From: an uncultured Rhodospirillales bacterium
GTDB lineage: Bacteria; Pseudomonadota; Alphaproteobacteria; ATCC43930; CGMCC-115725
NCBI GenBank assembly: GCA_903822185.1
Contig: CAIJOA010000032.1
Span: 62,001-126,000, forward strand
Length of the DNA stretch: 64,000 nucleotides
Direction of reading: 5' to 3'
Both the position numbers and the translations under genes were made by a program. The first letter of the stretch is position 1. Each line of letters opens with the position of its first letter. Shown piece by piece: positions 45,932 to 56,761 of this stretch. The notes under the pieces were generated by a model. It saw nothing but the letters and a program-made list of their open reading frames with translations, made no database searches and was not told the origin of the DNA.

Positions 45932-46738
45932 TTATTGTTTTTCGTCATTTTCGGCATCCAAAGCTGCCTGCTTGGCTTTCTGGCGTTCGACCAATTTGCA
46001 GGACCAAATCGACAGTTCGAACAGAATTAGAAGCGGGATGGCCAAGGAAATCTGGCTGAAAATATCGGGCGGCGTCAGCACGGCCGCCACGACGAAAACC
46101 GCCACGATGGCGTATCGGCGCTGCTTGGCCAGCCATTCCGCCGTGATCAGCCCGACCCGGGCCATCAGGGTCAACAGCACTGGAAGCTGGAACGCCAACC
46201 CGAAAGCCAGGATCAGGTGCATGACCAGGGTCAGGTATTCGCTGACCTTGGGCTCGACCTGGATCGGCAGACTGCCCGCCCCGCCCGGGGATTCAAAGCT
46301 GAGGAAGAACCGCCAAGCCACGGGGAACAAGATGTAATAAACCAGCGCACCGCCCATCAGAAACAGGACCGGCGTCGCGATCAGATACGGCAGGAAGGCC
46401 CGCTTCTCCTGCTTATAGAGGCCGGGCGCGACGAACAGCCAAAGCTGGCTGGCGATGATCGGGAAAGCGAGACAGAACGCCGCCCAAAACGCCACCCGCA
46501 GATTGGTGAAAAAGGCCTCGGTCAGGTCGGTGAAGATCAGGTGGCGGCCGCTCTCGCCGCCCAGTGCGTCGGCCAAGGGCTGCGCCAGGAAATTGTAGAT
46601 GTCCTTGCTGAAATACCAGGACGGCGCGAAAGCGATGACGAGCGCGATAGCCGAATAGAACAGACGCGTGCGCAGCTCGACCAGATGGGCGAGCAGCGGC
46701 ATCTTGCCTTCTTCGAGTTCGTCATCGCGGTCAGTCAT
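45932..46738 (-). CDS. tatC: Sec-independent protein translocase TatC
   Basis: 268 aa with six membrane helices. MPLLAHLVELRTRLFYS and AFFTNLRVAFWAAFCLAFPIIASQLW are the family motifs, including the conserved Glu that binds twin-arginine signals. Its start overlaps the tatB stop by 8 bp. Confidence 0.96.
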   Translation of the reverse strand: MTDRDDELEEGKMPLLAHLVELRTRLFYSAIALVIAFAPSWYFSKDIYNFLAQPLADALGGESGRHLIFTDLTEAFFTNLRVAFWAAFCLAFPIIASQLWLFVAPGLYKQEKRAFLPYLIATPVLFLMGGALVYYILFPVAWRFFLSFESPGGAGSLPIQVEPKVSEYLTLVMHLILAFGLAFQLPVLLTLMARVGLITAEWLAKQRRYAIVAVFVVAAVLTPPDIFSQISLAIPLLILFELSIWSCKLVERQKAKQAALDAENDEKQ

Positions 46739-47207
46739 TAAACGGACGCTGTTTCTCGGGTTCGGGCAAACTCGGCTTGGCGTCGATATGCTCGCGGATC
46801 ACCGGTTCGGGCGCCGGGAATGTGGGTGGCTCGATCGCGTCGGGCGCCGCCGGGCCTTCGATCGCCGCGGTTTCATCGCCGCGCGGATAGGCCGGATGGT
46901 CGGCCAGCGGATCGTTCAAGACAGGCTCGCTGAGCGAACGATGCAGATCGCCGGTCGGATCGACCGTATTACGGATTTCGTTTTCGAGATTGAAGTTGGT
47001 AGCGCGGTCGAGACTGCGCTTCACATCGTCGAGTTCGGACTCGCGAATCATTTGGTCGAGGCTGCCCTGGAATTCGCGCGCGATCCCGCGAGCCTGGCGG
47101 ACCCATTGGCCGACCGTGCGCAACACCCGGGGTAGATCCTTCGGTCCGATGACGATAAGCGCCACGGCCGCGATCAAACCCAATTCCGACCAAGCGAAAT
47201 CGAACAT
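46731..47207 (-). CDS. tatB: Sec-independent protein translocase TatB
   Basis: 158 aa. FDFAWSELGLIAAVALIVIGPKDLP is the short N-terminal helix with the TatB Glu and Pro positions, followed by an amphipathic helix (VLRTVGQWVRQARGIAREF) and an acidic Pro-rich tail. tatA, which normally precedes it in this gene order, is absent. Confidence 0.93.
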   Translation of the reverse strand: MFDFAWSELGLIAAVALIVIGPKDLPRVLRTVGQWVRQARGIAREFQGSLDQMIRESELDDVKRSLDRATNFNLENEIRNTVDPTGDLHRSLSEPVLNDPLADHPAYPRGDETAAIEGPAAPDAIEPPTFPAPEPVIREHIDAKPSLPEPEKQRPFND

Positions 47208-47287
47208 CGCCTATGTCACTGTCTTGCTTTGCTGTTTCGGGCGCGGATCATGGCAGAACCAGCCCCTCCCCGCAACGCGGCGAGATA

Positions 47288-48298
47288 TCACGCGGTCTTG
47301 TCGTCGTCGGGATCGGACTCGTCCTCGATTTCATCATCGTCGGACTCGTCGTCATCATCTTCGTCGTCGGCGTCTTCCGCTCCGTCATCCTCGACGTCGT
47401 CTTCCGCATCCTCGCCTTCCTCGGCATCTTCGGCCTTGGCCGCCTCCGCTTCGGTGTCTTCGAGGACCGCGGCGCGGGCATCTTCCTCAAGGCCGTTTTC
47501 GGCCTCGCCGTCGCCGCCGTCATTGTCGCCAGGCGCCCGTGGCAAAGCGCTGTCTTCCGGGATGCCGATCGTTTCGCTCAAGGTCGCGACAGGGCGCGGC
47601 CCGATCAGGCCACTCGCGCGCAATTCATCGATGCCCGGCAGATCGCTGAGGCTCGCCAAGCCGAAATGCACCAAGAAGGCTTCGGTCGTAACCCAGGTCA
47701 CCGGACGGCCAACAGTCTGCTTGCGGCCCTTCGGAACGATCCAACCCGCTTCCATCAGCGTGTCGAGCGTGCCCTTGCTGATGACGACACCGCGAATTTC
47801 TTCAATTTCGGCACGCGTCACCGGCTGATGATAGGCGACGACGGCCAAGGTCTCGATCGCGGCGCGCGACAGCTTGCGCCCCACTTTCTGCGTTAGCTTC
47901 ATGCGCGGCGCGAGATCGGGAGCGGTGCGGATTGTCCACCCGCCGGCAACCACCGCGATGTTGACGCCTCGGGGCGCATAAGCCTCGGTCAATTCAGCCA
48001 TCAGCGCGCGAACATCCGTGCCTTCGGCCAGACGTTCCTTGATCGCGGCTTCATCGAGCGGTGACGACGCGGCAAATAGCAAAGCCTCGATCAGGCGCAG
48101 ATCGTCCGCGGTCGATGTCTCCACGACCGGCTCGACAGCTTCCGCCACCAGGGCTTCTGTTTCAGAAGGCTCTGCTTCGTGAGCCTCCGTTTCGGAATGC
48201 TCGGTTTCAGAACTCTCCGTTTCGTGAGTCTCCGTTTCAGGAGTCTCTGTTTCGGAGATGGTTTCTTCGTTCTCGATTTCGGATTCAGGAATACTCAT
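47288..48298 (-). CDS. scpB: segregation and condensation protein ScpB, with acidic repeats at both ends
   Basis: 336 aa, longer than the usual 180-240. The winged-helix core (about residues 65-235) reads ALLFAASSPLDEAAIKERL, VVAYHQPVTRAEIEEIRGV and FGLASLSDLPGIDEL. Before it, about 45 residues are Glu/Thr-rich repeats (SETET, HETES, SETEH); after it about 90 residues are almost all Asp/Glu/Ala. The kleisin-binding core seems normal. The ATG overlaps the scpA stop. Confidence 0.93.
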   Translation of the reverse strand: MSIPESEIENEETISETETPETETHETESSETEHSETEAHEAEPSETEALVAEAVEPVVETSTADDLRLIEALLFAASSPLDEAAIKERLAEGTDVRALMAELTEAYAPRGVNIAVVAGGWTIRTAPDLAPRMKLTQKVGRKLSRAAIETLAVVAYHQPVTRAEIEEIRGVVISKGTLDTLMEAGWIVPKGRKQTVGRPVTWVTTEAFLVHFGLASLSDLPGIDELRASGLIGPRPVATLSETIGIPEDSALPRAPGDNDGGDGEAENGLEEDARAAVLEDTEAEAAKAEDAEEGEDAEDDVEDDGAEDADDEDDDDESDDDEIEDESDPDDDKTA

Positions 48299-49080
48299 GA
48301 CGTCTCTGTTGGCGGACTGCGTAAATAAATCGGCCCGAAAGCCTTATCCTGGCGAAGCTGTAGCCGGCCGGAACGAACCAGTTCCAAGGTCGCCGCAAAC
48401 GTCGCGGCGACGGCCGAGCGATGCACCAGACCGGATTGAAGTCCCGATGGCAGGAAGCTTATCAGCGTGCGCCAATCGGGCATCCGGCCCAGAAGGCGTT
48501 CCAGCCGCTGCAAGGCTTCGTCCATCGAATAAAGTTCGGGCGCCTCGATATGAAGGACACCGGTTTCCTTGCGCGAGCGATCTTCGCCATAGGCCTTGAG
48601 CAAATCGTACAGCGTCGCTTCATAGACCGGGATCAGCACACGCGGCAGACCTTCTGGCGCACCGCGTGCGAACACGTCGCGGCCAAGAAGATCACGCGCA
48701 AAGAGTTGTTGTCCCGCCTTCTGCATCGCTTCGAGGCGCAGCAACTGATGCGCCAACGCCGCGGCCATCTCCTCGCCCGACGGCTCTTCCGCCTCGGCAG
48801 GCTGCGGCAGCAACAGGCGCGATTTGAGATAGGCGAGCCACGCTGCCATCACGAGATAATCGGCAGCGATCTCAAGCCGTAGCCGACGTGCCGCCGATAT
48901 ATAGTCGAGATACTGATCGGCGAGCTTCAGAATCGATATCTTGGTGATATCGACTTTCTGATCGCGCGCCAGCGCCAGCAGCATGTCGATCGGGCCTTCA
49001 TAGCCCTCAAGATCGACAACGAGCTCCGCGTTCAGCTCGGGCTCGGGCTTTTCCATTTCAAACGTTTCGACGTCGCTCAT
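48295..49080 (-). CDS. scpA: segregation and condensation protein ScpA
   Basis: 261 aa kleisin of the SMC complex. VDLEGYEGPIDMLLALARDQKVDI at the N-terminus and YLVMAAWLAYLKSRLLLP, SAVAATFAATLELVRSGR near the end bind Smc head and neck. Overlaps the M50 protease stop (ATGA) upstream and the scpB start downstream. Confidence 0.95.
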   Translation of the reverse strand: MSDVETFEMEKPEPELNAELVVDLEGYEGPIDMLLALARDQKVDITKISILKLADQYLDYISAARRLRLEIAADYLVMAAWLAYLKSRLLLPQPAEAEEPSGEEMAAALAHQLLRLEAMQKAGQQLFARDLLGRDVFARGAPEGLPRVLIPVYEATLYDLLKAYGEDRSRKETGVLHIEAPELYSMDEALQRLERLLGRMPDWRTLISFLPSGLQSGLVHRSAVAATFAATLELVRSGRLQLRQDKAFGPIYLRSPPTETS

Positions 49081-49775
49081 ACGCCTGTCAGCCAGCTAAT
49101 GCCACGTAACAACCACTCAACCGGACGCTGGATCACATACCCAACAGGATTGAGATTCATGTGGAGTTGATCACCGATCATCGGCAGCAGGAATAATAGC
49201 GTGATCAGGATCAGCATCCCATAGCGTTCGCTGCGCGCCAAGGGAATGGCGAGCGCGTTTGGCAGCAGACCGACCGCGACTCGGCCGCCATCCAAGGGCG
49301 GCAAGGGAATCATGTTGAAAACCGCAATAATGACGTTGAAGACGACCGAATTGACCAAGTTATCTTCGGTCCAGCCGCGCAAAAAAGACGGCAGAAAATT
49401 CGTCCCGCTCAACAGCACTGCCGAAAGCAGCGCCAGTACGATATTGATCCCCGGCCCTGCCAAAGCCACCCACACCATGTCACGGCGGGGATTGCGCAGG
49501 CGGTCGAACCGCACCGGCACCGGCTTCGCATAACCGAAAACGAAACGGCCGCCTGATCCCAACAGAAGGATCAGCGGTAGAATGATGGTCCCGAACAGAT
49601 CGATATGTTTGAGCGGGTTGAAGGTGACTCGCCCCATCTGCCAGGCCGTGTCGTCACCCAGCTTGTAGGCGACGAAGCCATGCGCGGCTTCATGAAAAGT
49701 AATCGCGAAGATCACCGGCAGCGCGCCGACAGTGATGCTTTGAATAAGCGCCGCGAGTTCCGGCGGAATAGTCAT
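49077..49775 (-). CDS. site-2 protease family (M50) membrane peptidase
   Basis: 232 aa with about six membrane segments. The zinc motif is FHEAAHG (HExxH), and the third ligand Asp is in PPLDGGRV. Members cleave transmembrane helices. It sits between nagZ and scpA with ATGA overlaps on both sides, so it is translated with them. The substrate is unknown. Confidence 0.92.
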   Translation of the reverse strand: MTIPPELAALIQSITVGALPVIFAITFHEAAHGFVAYKLGDDTAWQMGRVTFNPLKHIDLFGTIILPLILLLGSGGRFVFGYAKPVPVRFDRLRNPRRDMVWVALAGPGINIVLALLSAVLLSGTNFLPSFLRGWTEDNLVNSVVFNVIIAVFNMIPLPPLDGGRVAVGLLPNALAIPLARSERYGMLILITLLFLLPMIGDQLHMNLNPVGYVIQRPVEWLLRGISWLTGV

Positions 49776-50803
49776 CGCGCGTCCTGTAGCAGCGCCGCGA
49801 AGCGTTGTTCGGCCGCGTAGCGATCGAATGCGCCCGGCGCAAAACGGCGCGCCTCGCCCACCGCGACGCGGCGCGCAGCGGCAACGTTCATCGGCCCGAC
49901 GACACCGGCGATCGTACGCATCTCGTTCATATCGCCGTTACAGTGCAGCACCAGATCGCAACCCGCTTTCAACGCGCCGGTGGCGCGCTCGTCGAGTCGC
50001 CCGCCCAGCGCTTGCATGGATAGATCGTCGGAAAGAAGCACGCCGTCGAACCCGATGCTAGCCCTGATCGTCTCGGCGATAACCGTCGGTGACAATGTCG
50101 CAGGAAGCGCCGAGTCGAGCGCCTTGTACAAGACATGCGCCGTCATAGCCCAAGGCATTCCGGCCAACATGCGGAACGGGATAAAATCGTTCGCGTCGAG
50201 CACATCGCGCGGCGTATCGACCTCGGGCAAGTCCAGATGGCTATCGACCATCGCGCGGCCATGACCGGGGATGTGTTTGATGATCGGCAGTACGCCGCCC
50301 GCCATCAGCCCATCACAAACCGCGAGACCGAGCGTGCCAGCGATCTCGGGATCTTTGCTCCAAGCGCGATCGCCGATGACTTCGTTCGCGCCTGTCACCG
50401 GCAGATCGAGCACCGGCGCGCAATCGATGGTGATACCAAGTTGTCCCAAATCGTCCGCGATTAGACGCGCCGCGAGAAACGCTGCTTCCCAGCCGCGCAT
50501 GCCGCCCAGCGCCGTGATCTTCGCCGCTGCCGGGTAAGCCGGCCAATGTGGCGGCTTCAACCGCGCAACACGTCCGCCTTCTTGATCGATGAGCACCGGC
50601 GCATCGCCGCGTCCCACCGCATCGCGCAAATCCAACACAAGACGACGAACCTGTTCAGGCGTATCGCAATTGCGCTGAAACAGAATGAAACCCAGCGGAT
50701 CGCTCGCACGAAAGAAGTCGCGTTCGGCGGCGCTCAACACCGTCCCGCTCAAACCATAGATAACGGCAGCAGCCTCACGGCTTGACAAGGATGCACCCGA
50801 CAT
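49772..50803 (-). CDS. nagZ: beta-N-acetylhexosaminidase NagZ
   Basis: 343 aa, glycoside hydrolase family 3, cytosolic. The catalytic acid/base loop is KHIPGHG and the nucleophile Asp lies in LLSDDLSMQAL. It removes GlcNAc from recycled anhydromuropeptides and feeds beta-lactamase induction in many Gram-negatives. It overlaps the end of the SPOR gene by 29 bp and the M50 gene by 4. Confidence 0.96.
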   Translation of the reverse strand: MSGASLSSREAAAVIYGLSGTVLSAAERDFFRASDPLGFILFQRNCDTPEQVRRLVLDLRDAVGRGDAPVLIDQEGGRVARLKPPHWPAYPAAAKITALGGMRGWEAAFLAARLIADDLGQLGITIDCAPVLDLPVTGANEVIGDRAWSKDPEIAGTLGLAVCDGLMAGGVLPIIKHIPGHGRAMVDSHLDLPEVDTPRDVLDANDFIPFRMLAGMPWAMTAHVLYKALDSALPATLSPTVIAETIRASIGFDGVLLSDDLSMQALGGRLDERATGALKAGCDLVLHCNGDMNEMRTIAGVVGPMNVAAARRVAVGEARRFAPGAFDRYAAEQRFAALLQDAR

Positions 50804-51671
50804 TGCGGCTCTTCAGCGCCGCGCAATTCTGCGTCGCTTGCGTGGCATCGGCGATCGGCCCCGCCTGGATGCGGTAATAGATGCCCTTGTCGGCACCAAG
50901 ATCGACGCGCGACGTGCTGAAGGCGAGCTTGCCTAAAATATCCGGCTGCTGCTTCTTCAAACGTTCCCATTCGGCGCGCGCGGCGTCTTCGCTCTTGAGC
51001 GCTCCGAGTTGCAGGCGATAGCCACTGCCGCTTGGTGTCGGCGATTTCGCCGGCGCAGCTTCAGGGGCGGGCAATTTAGCCGGCGCAGCTTGTGTCGGTG
51101 GCACAGGCGGTTTCGGCGGCGCCGCTAACGCGAGCGGCGGCTTTGTCGCCGGCGGCCCCGATGCGGCCGCGGCCGACGATGATCCATTCACCGCGGGCGA
51201 TGGGCCAGGTGGCGGCGTATAGCTTGTCGTCGCCGGGATCGGCGCCGGTAGCGGCGGCGACGCTGGGGCTTGTGGCGGCGGCGGCGCGGCAGCTTGCTGT
51301 TGCGGCGGCGGTGATGCCGGCTTCGGTGCCACTGGACGCGGCAAGACCGGTTCAGGATCGGGCAATAATTGCTCGACCTTCGCGTTGTTGCGGCCTTCGC
51401 GATTGAGCAGAACAGAATCCTGATCAGGCACGACCATGCCGCCCGGATTTTTCGGCGCTTCTTTTACCGGCGAATCATCCGAATGGATAACCGGCACCGG
51501 CCCATCGACCGGCGCGTTCTTGTCGCTGTGATAGGCCCAATAGGAACCGCCGGCGATGCCCACCACAGCGATGGCGACAAGCGCCCCCATGAACGATCGG
51601 CCGCGCGGCCGATCGGATTCGCCTTCGTAGCGATCTTCGTCGTCAGGCTCGAATTCGAGCCGCGAATTCAT
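50775..51671 (-). CDS. SPOR-domain inner-membrane protein
   Basis: 298 aa from the ATG at 51671. An acidic head ([15 protein letters not shown]), one membrane helix (about residues 27-46), a Pro/Ala/Gln-rich periplasmic linker of about 130 residues, and a C-terminal SPOR domain ([18 protein letters not shown]) that binds denuded peptidoglycan at the septum. Its ATG overlaps the argS stop. Confidence 0.9.
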   Translation of the reverse strand: MNSRLEFEPDDEDRYEGESDRPRGRSFMGALVAIAVVGIAGGSYWAYHSDKNAPVDGPVPVIHSDDSPVKEAPKNPGGMVVPDQDSVLLNREGRNNAKVEQLLPDPEPVLPRPVAPKPASPPPQQQAAAPPPPQAPASPPLPAPIPATTSYTPPPGPSPAVNGSSSAAAASGPPATKPPLALAAPPKPPVPPTQAAPAKLPAPEAAPAKSPTPSGSGYRLQLGALKSEDAARAEWERLKKQQPDILGKLAFSTSRVDLGADKGIYYRIQAGPIADATQATQNCAALKSRNVGCILVKP

Positions 51672-53428
51672 CCGCGCAACTCCTCGAGCGGCGCGACACC
51701 GAACACTTGAAGACCAGACGCGATGACGAACGCCATTGCTTGCACCAGCGCCAGGCGCGCCAGGGTTACATCCTTTGCGCCGCTTTGGATGAAACGCAGG
51801 CTCGCGTCGGAATTGCCCTTGTTCCACAGACCATGGAATGCTGCGGCGACTTCCTGCAGATAGAACGCGATGCGATGCGGCTCGTGTGTTTCAGCGGCGC
51901 CTTCGACGACGCGCGGCCACTGCGCCAATAGGCGGATTAGCGCGATCTCGTCACGATCGTTCAACAACTGCAGCTCGGCCGAGGCCAAGCCATCGGGCTC
52001 CAACATCATCGGGTCGAATTCTTCGCGCGCATGACGCAACACAGACGACGCCCGCGCATGGGCATACTGAACATAGAAAACCGGATTGTCTTTCGACTGC
52101 TCGACCACCTTGGCAAAATCGAAATCGAGTGCCTGGTCGTTGCGGCGGATCAGCATAACGAAGCGGAAGACGTCCTTGCCGACCTCATCGACACATTCGC
52201 GCAGCGTGACGAACGTACCCGCGCGTTTCGACATGCGCACCGGCACGCCTTTGTCGAACAGGTTGACGAGCTGGCATAGCTTCACATCGAGCGCGGCCTT
52301 GCCGCCGCTGAGCGCGGTTACCGCCGCCTGCATGCGTTTCACATAGCCACCGTGATCCGCGCCCCAGATGTCGATCATCTCGTTGAAGCCGCGTTGCGTC
52401 TTGTCGAAATGATAGGCGATGTCGGCTGCGAAATAGGTCCAAGACCCATCCGACTTCTTCAACGGACGATCGACGTCGTCGCCGAAATTGGTCGAACGAA
52501 ATAAGGTTTGCGGACGCGCTTCCCAATCGTCGGGCAGCTTGCCCTTCGGCGGCTCCAGCGTACCGACATAGATGAGGCCTTGCTTGTCGAGTTCGGCAAT
52601 CGCCTTGTCGATCGCGCCGGCGCTGCTGACTTCGCGTTCCGAGGTCAGCACCTCGTGTTCGACACCCAGCGCCGCCAGATCCTCGCGGATCAGCCCCATC
52701 ATGTTATCGATCGCGAAGAGGCGGAACGTCTCAAGCCATTCGCTCTCGGGCGCCTTTGCCCATTTATCACCATCACGCTTGGCCAGCGTCACGCCGGTAT
52801 TGATGAGATAGTCGCCCGGATAAAGTCCTTCCGGGATCGCGCCGATATTTTCACCCAGCGCTTCGCGATAACGCAGATGCAGCGAGCGCGCGAGGACATC
52901 GACCTGCGCGCCGGCATCGTTGATGTAATATTCGCGGCAGACGCGGAAGCCGGCTTTTTCGAGAAGGTTGGCAAGCGCGTCACCGACCACCGCGCCGCGG
53001 CCATGGCCGACATGCATCGGGCCGGTCGGATTGGCAGAGACATATTCGACATTGATCCGCCGCCCCTGCCCTATGTCGCTGTCGCCGTAAGACGCGCGCG
53101 CGGTCAGGATGTCGGCAAGACGGTCATGCCAGAATGAATCGGCAATGCGAAGATTGATGAAACCGGGACCGGCGATCTCGGCCGAGACGATGTCTTTTTC
53201 ATTCTTCAGACGCGCCGCCAGTTTTTCGGCGAACGCGCGCGGCGCCATGCCGGCAGGCTTGGCCAGCACCATCGCAGCGTTGGTGGCGATATCGCCGTGG
53301 GTCGGGTCACGCGGTGGCTCGACCGCCACACGCGCCAGATCGAGACCTTCGGGCAACTCGCCGGCCTTCATCAGCGCGTCGAGCTCTGCCGTCACCACAA
53401 AACGGAAATGCGTAAAAAGATTTCTCAC
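51668..53428 (-). CDS. argS: arginine--tRNA ligase
   Basis: 586 aa class I synthetase. [19 protein letters not shown] is the HIGH motif, [14 protein letters not shown] the KMSKS-type loop, and the DALR anticodon domain ends the chain. The start is GTG, overlapping the dgt stop (GTGA). Confidence 0.97.
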   Translation of the reverse strand: MRNLFTHFRFVVTAELDALMKAGELPEGLDLARVAVEPPRDPTHGDIATNAAMVLAKPAGMAPRAFAEKLAARLKNEKDIVSAEIAGPGFINLRIADSFWHDRLADILTARASYGDSDIGQGRRINVEYVSANPTGPMHVGHGRGAVVGDALANLLEKAGFRVCREYYINDAGAQVDVLARSLHLRYREALGENIGAIPEGLYPGDYLINTGVTLAKRDGDKWAKAPESEWLETFRLFAIDNMMGLIREDLAALGVEHEVLTSEREVSSAGAIDKAIAELDKQGLIYVGTLEPPKGKLPDDWEARPQTLFRSTNFGDDVDRPLKKSDGSWTYFAADIAYHFDKTQRGFNEMIDIWGADHGGYVKRMQAAVTALSGGKAALDVKLCQLVNLFDKGVPVRMSKRAGTFVTLRECVDEVGKDVFRFVMLIRRNDQALDFDFAKVVEQSKDNPVFYVQYAHARASSVLRHAREEFDPMMLEPDGLASAELQLLNDRDEIALIRLLAQWPRVVEGAAETHEPHRIAFYLQEVAAAFHGLWNKGNSDASLRFIQSGAKDVTLARLALVQAMAFVIASGLQVFGVAPLEELRG

Positions 53429-54585
53429 GTCGTCGCGTACCTGTCGAATAAACGAAAATGCTCGTCGAGAGCGAAGCGATCGGTCATGCCGGCGATATAA
53501 TCGGCGACGACCCGAGCCGTCTCCGCTCCCTTAGCATCCTTGGCCTGCGACCGCCATTCGGTAGGCAAGCAATTCGGTTCGGCGAGCAGAAGCTGGAACA
53601 GTTCCTGGAGAATCCGCCGGGCTTTCGAGGCCATGCGATTGACCCGGTAATGCCTGTACATGCGCTCGAACAAGAAGCGGCGCAGCTTATGCTCCTCTTC
53701 GCGCATCGCCGGCGAAAAGCCGATCACCGCGCGGCCCAAGGCTCGCACATCCGCCGCACTGGCGACGCCACTTTCCTTCAAACGCCGCCGCGATTCTTCG
53801 ACCACGTCGCCGACCATCAGATTGATCAACCGCCTATTCGCCTCATGCACGCGCCGGCCTTCGTCGATGCCCGGATAAAGTTTATCCACCTCGGCGAAGA
53901 CACGGCCGACAATTGGCACCTGCGAAATATCGGCGATCGTGAACAACCCGGCACGCAGAGCGTCGTCGATGTCGTGATTGTCATAAGCGATGTCGTCCGA
54001 CAACGCCGCGACCTGCGCTTCGGCGGAAGGCCAGGTCGAAACTTCAAGATCGTGCCGGGTGAGATATTCAGAAATTATCGCCGACAACGGGCCGCGCACC
54101 GGGCCGTTATGCTTCATCGTGCCTTCGAGCGTTTCCCACGTCAGGTTGAGCCCATCGAAGTCCGCGTAGCGTTGTTCGAGCTTGGTCAGAATACGCAGCG
54201 TCTGATCGTTATGGCTGAAGCCGCCGAAATCGCGCATTACCCCGTCGAGCGCTTCCTCACCCGCATGCCCGAAAGGCGTGTGTCCAAGGTCATGCGCGAG
54301 CGCCAACGCTTCGGCCAAGTCTTCGTTGAGTTCGAGCCGGCGCGCGATGCTGCGCGCGATCTGCGCGACCTCGAGACTGTGCGTCAGCCGCGTACGGTAG
54401 TGATCGCCTTCGTGATAGACGAAGACCTGCGTCTTGTATTGCAGACGCCGAAACGCCGATGAGTGGATAATCCGGTCGCGGTCGCGCTGAAACACCGAGC
54501 GCGACGGACTTTCCGGCTCGACGTGAAGCCGCCCGCGACTCTCCTCGGGGCGGCAGGCATAGGCGCCAAGCGCCGGCTGAGTCAT
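53425..54585 (-). CDS. dgt: deoxyguanosinetriphosphate triphosphohydrolase-like protein
   Basis: 386 aa HD-domain enzyme that releases tripolyphosphate from dNTPs. [16 protein letters not shown] and [18 protein letters not shown] hold the metal His/Asp pairs, with [15 protein letters not shown] a third part of the site. Alphaproteobacterial copies sit beside argS and erpA. Confidence 0.95.
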   Translation of the reverse strand: MTQPALGAYACRPEESRGRLHVEPESPSRSVFQRDRDRIIHSSAFRRLQYKTQVFVYHEGDHYRTRLTHSLEVAQIARSIARRLELNEDLAEALALAHDLGHTPFGHAGEEALDGVMRDFGGFSHNDQTLRILTKLEQRYADFDGLNLTWETLEGTMKHNGPVRGPLSAIISEYLTRHDLEVSTWPSAEAQVAALSDDIAYDNHDIDDALRAGLFTIADISQVPIVGRVFAEVDKLYPGIDEGRRVHEANRRLINLMVGDVVEESRRRLKESGVASAADVRALGRAVIGFSPAMREEEHKLRRFLFERMYRHYRVNRMASKARRILQELFQLLLAEPNCLPTEWRSQAKDAKGAETARVVADYIAGMTDRFALDEHFRLFDRYATT

Positions 54586-54696
54586 GGGCTGAAACTAGTC
54601 CCGGGAGGGTGGTTTCGCAACGCCACTTTGGGGTTTGCAACGGGGCTCAACCTGTTGAATGATTTGCCCAGAAAAGCACAAAGGGGTTCTCGCGGG

Positions 54697-56334
54697 ATGG
54701 CCAGCGCCAAAAGCTATGATTACATCATTATCGGCGCCGGATCGGCGGGATGCTGCCTCGCGAATCGCTTGACCGAGGATAGCGATGTGCGCGTGCTGGT
54801 CCTCGAGGCCGGTGGCTGGGACCGCGATCCGCTGATCCATATCCCCCTCGCCTGGGGCAAAATTTTCGAAGAGCGGCTCCACGACTGGATGTATTTCACC
54901 GAATCGGAACCGAACCTTAATGGCCGCAACGTCGAATGCGCCCGCGGCAAGGTTATCGGCGGTTCATCCTCGATCAACGTCATGGGCTATGTGCGCGGCA
55001 ATCGGGGCGATTACGACCGCTGGGCAGATAGCGGCCTGACGGAATGGTCCTTCGCTCATTCCCTGCCCTATTTCAAACGCCAGGAAAGTTGGGAAGACGG
55101 CGAGACTGCCTATCGGGGTGGCAGCGGGCCGCTGAAAGTGCGTTGGACGCGCTACAAAGATCCGCTGATCGAAGCGCATGTCCAGGCGGGTCTCGAAGCC
55201 GGCTACAAGGAAACGCCCGATTACAATGGCGCGCAGCAAGAGGGCTTCGGTCACTCACAAGCGACCGTGGTCAACGGCCGCCGCTGCAGCGCCGCGACCG
55301 CCTATCTGCGCCCGGCCTTGAGCCGCAAGAATCTGCAGGTCGAAACGGGTGCGCTCGTCACACGTCTCGTGTTCGAAGGCAATCGCGTGGTCGGCGTCGA
55401 ATACAGCAAGGACGGACAGACGACGATCCTTCGCGCCGAGCGCGAGGTGTTGCTATCGGGCGGCGTGATCAACTCGCCGCAACTGCTGATGCTGTCGGGC
55501 ATCGGTGATCCCGATGAACTCAAGGCGCATGGCATTCCGGTGAAGGTCGCACTACCAGGCGTCGGCAAGAACCTGCAGGACCATCTTTCGGTCGGCATCG
55601 ATTACAAACGGCGTGAGCAAGGCCCCTTCCCCAGCCGCTTCCGCGTGGATCGCATCGGCATGGCAATGGCGCAGGCTTATCTGTTCGGCACCGGCTGGGC
55701 GACCGATCTTCCCGGAGGCTGCATGGCCTTCGTCAAATCCCGGCCCGACGTGAAGATGCCGGATATCCAGATTTTGTTCCGCATGGCCCCCGGCGGTGCA
55801 CGACCCTACCTGCCGCCGTTCGGTGGTCCCGTGGCCGACAGCTTCGGCGGCCGCGCCGTTCTGCTACGGCCCGAGAGCCGCGGCGACGTCAAGCTCGCCT
55901 CGACCGATCCGCGGGTGCCCGTGCGGATTCACCAGAATTTCCTCGCCGCCGAAAACGACCGAAAACTAACCCGTGAAGGCGTTCGGATCGTCCGGGCGTT
56001 GGGACGGCAAAAAGCGCTTCAGCCCTTCATCGAGAAAGAGATTCTGCCCGGCTCCGCCAAGGAATCGGATGCCGAGCTTGATGCTCATATCCGCGCCATG
56101 GGCGCGACCGCCCACCATCCGCTCGGCACCTGCAAGATGGGCATCGATAGCGACCCGTCCGCCGTGGTCGATCAGGAGTGCAAAGTCCGTGGCATCGATG
56201 GCCTGCGAGTCGTCGATGCGGCCGTTATGCCCGACTTGGTCGGGGCCAATATCAACGCCACCGTCATCATGATCGCCGAGAAAGCCGCCGATTTCATTCG
56301 CGGGCGGCCGACTTTGGCGCCGGTTAATGTCTAG
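54697..56334 (+). CDS. GMC-family FAD oxidoreductase (choline dehydrogenase-like)
   Basis: 545 aa from the ATG at 54697; a longer frame to 54463 crosses the divergent dgt gene and is rejected. [17 protein letters not shown] binds [21 protein letters not shown] is the second signature, and the catalytic His/Asn pair is in [10 protein letters not shown] and [22 protein letters not shown]. It oxidises an alcohol. The substrate cannot be told; no betaine aldehyde dehydrogenase or regulator is adjacent. Cytosolic, no signal. Confidence 0.9.
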   Translation: MASAKSYDYIIIGAGSAGCCLANRLTEDSDVRVLVLEAGGWDRDPLIHIPLAWGKIFEERLHDWMYFTESEPNLNGRNVECARGKVIGGSSSINVMGYVRGNRGDYDRWADSGLTEWSFAHSLPYFKRQESWEDGETAYRGGSGPLKVRWTRYKDPLIEAHVQAGLEAGYKETPDYNGAQQEGFGHSQATVVNGRRCSAATAYLRPALSRKNLQVETGALVTRLVFEGNRVVGVEYSKDGQTTILRAEREVLLSGGVINSPQLLMLSGIGDPDELKAHGIPVKVALPGVGKNLQDHLSVGIDYKRREQGPFPSRFRVDRIGMAMAQAYLFGTGWATDLPGGCMAFVKSRPDVKMPDIQILFRMAPGGARPYLPPFGGPVADSFGGRAVLLRPESRGDVKLASTDPRVPVRIHQNFLAAENDRKLTREGVRIVRALGRQKALQPFIEKEILPGSAKESDAELDAHIRAMGATAHHPLGTCKMGIDSDPSAVVDQECKVRGIDGLRVVDAAVMPDLVGANINATVIMIAEKAADFIRGRPTLAPVNV

Positions 56335-56398
56335 AGGCCGTTTGACAAATCCTAGGGACTGCCCACATAGAATGGGTACGCAACTCTAGGAATTTGCC

Positions 56399-56761
56399 AT
56401 GCCGGAAGGCGCCACGAACCCGATCGAAGCCCAAGTGACCTTGTCGGCCAGCGCGGCCAAACGGGTCGCCGAGCTGAAGATTCAGGAAAATACCCCCGAT
56501 GCTTTCCTGCGTCTCGCGGTATCCGGCGGCGGCTGTTCCGGCTTCCAATATGGCTTCAGCTTCGACAAGGAACGGCAGGACGACGACCGCGTTTTCGAGC
56601 GCGACGGTGTCTCGCTGGTGATTGATGAAACCTCGCTGGAGTTCGTCAAAGGCGGCGAGATCGATTTCGTCGAGGACATGATGGGCGCCGCGTTCCAGGT
56701 GAAGAACCCGAACGCTGCTTCCTCATGCGGCTGCGGCAGTTCCTTCTCGATTGCTCTCTAA
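56399..56761 (+). CDS. erpA: iron-sulfur cluster insertion protein (A-type carrier)
   Basis: 120 aa. The three cluster cysteines are in GGGCSGFQYGF and SSCGCGSSF. It delivers Fe-S clusters to target enzymes. It is normally next to dgt and xthA in alphaproteobacteria; here the GMC gene and an aldolase block lie between. Its stop overlaps that of the convergent aldolase by 4 bp. Confidence 0.94.
   Translation: MPEGATNPIEAQVTLSASAAKRVAELKIQENTPDAFLRLAVSGGGCSGFQYGFSFDKERQDDDRVFERDGVSLVIDETSLEFVKGGEIDFVEDMMGAAFQVKNPNAASSCGCGSSFSIAL

Noticed and set aside
54463-54696. Longer N-terminus for the GMC oxidoreductase
   Set aside because: The extension overlaps the divergent dgt gene and lacks any signal or motif before the FAD-binding strand.
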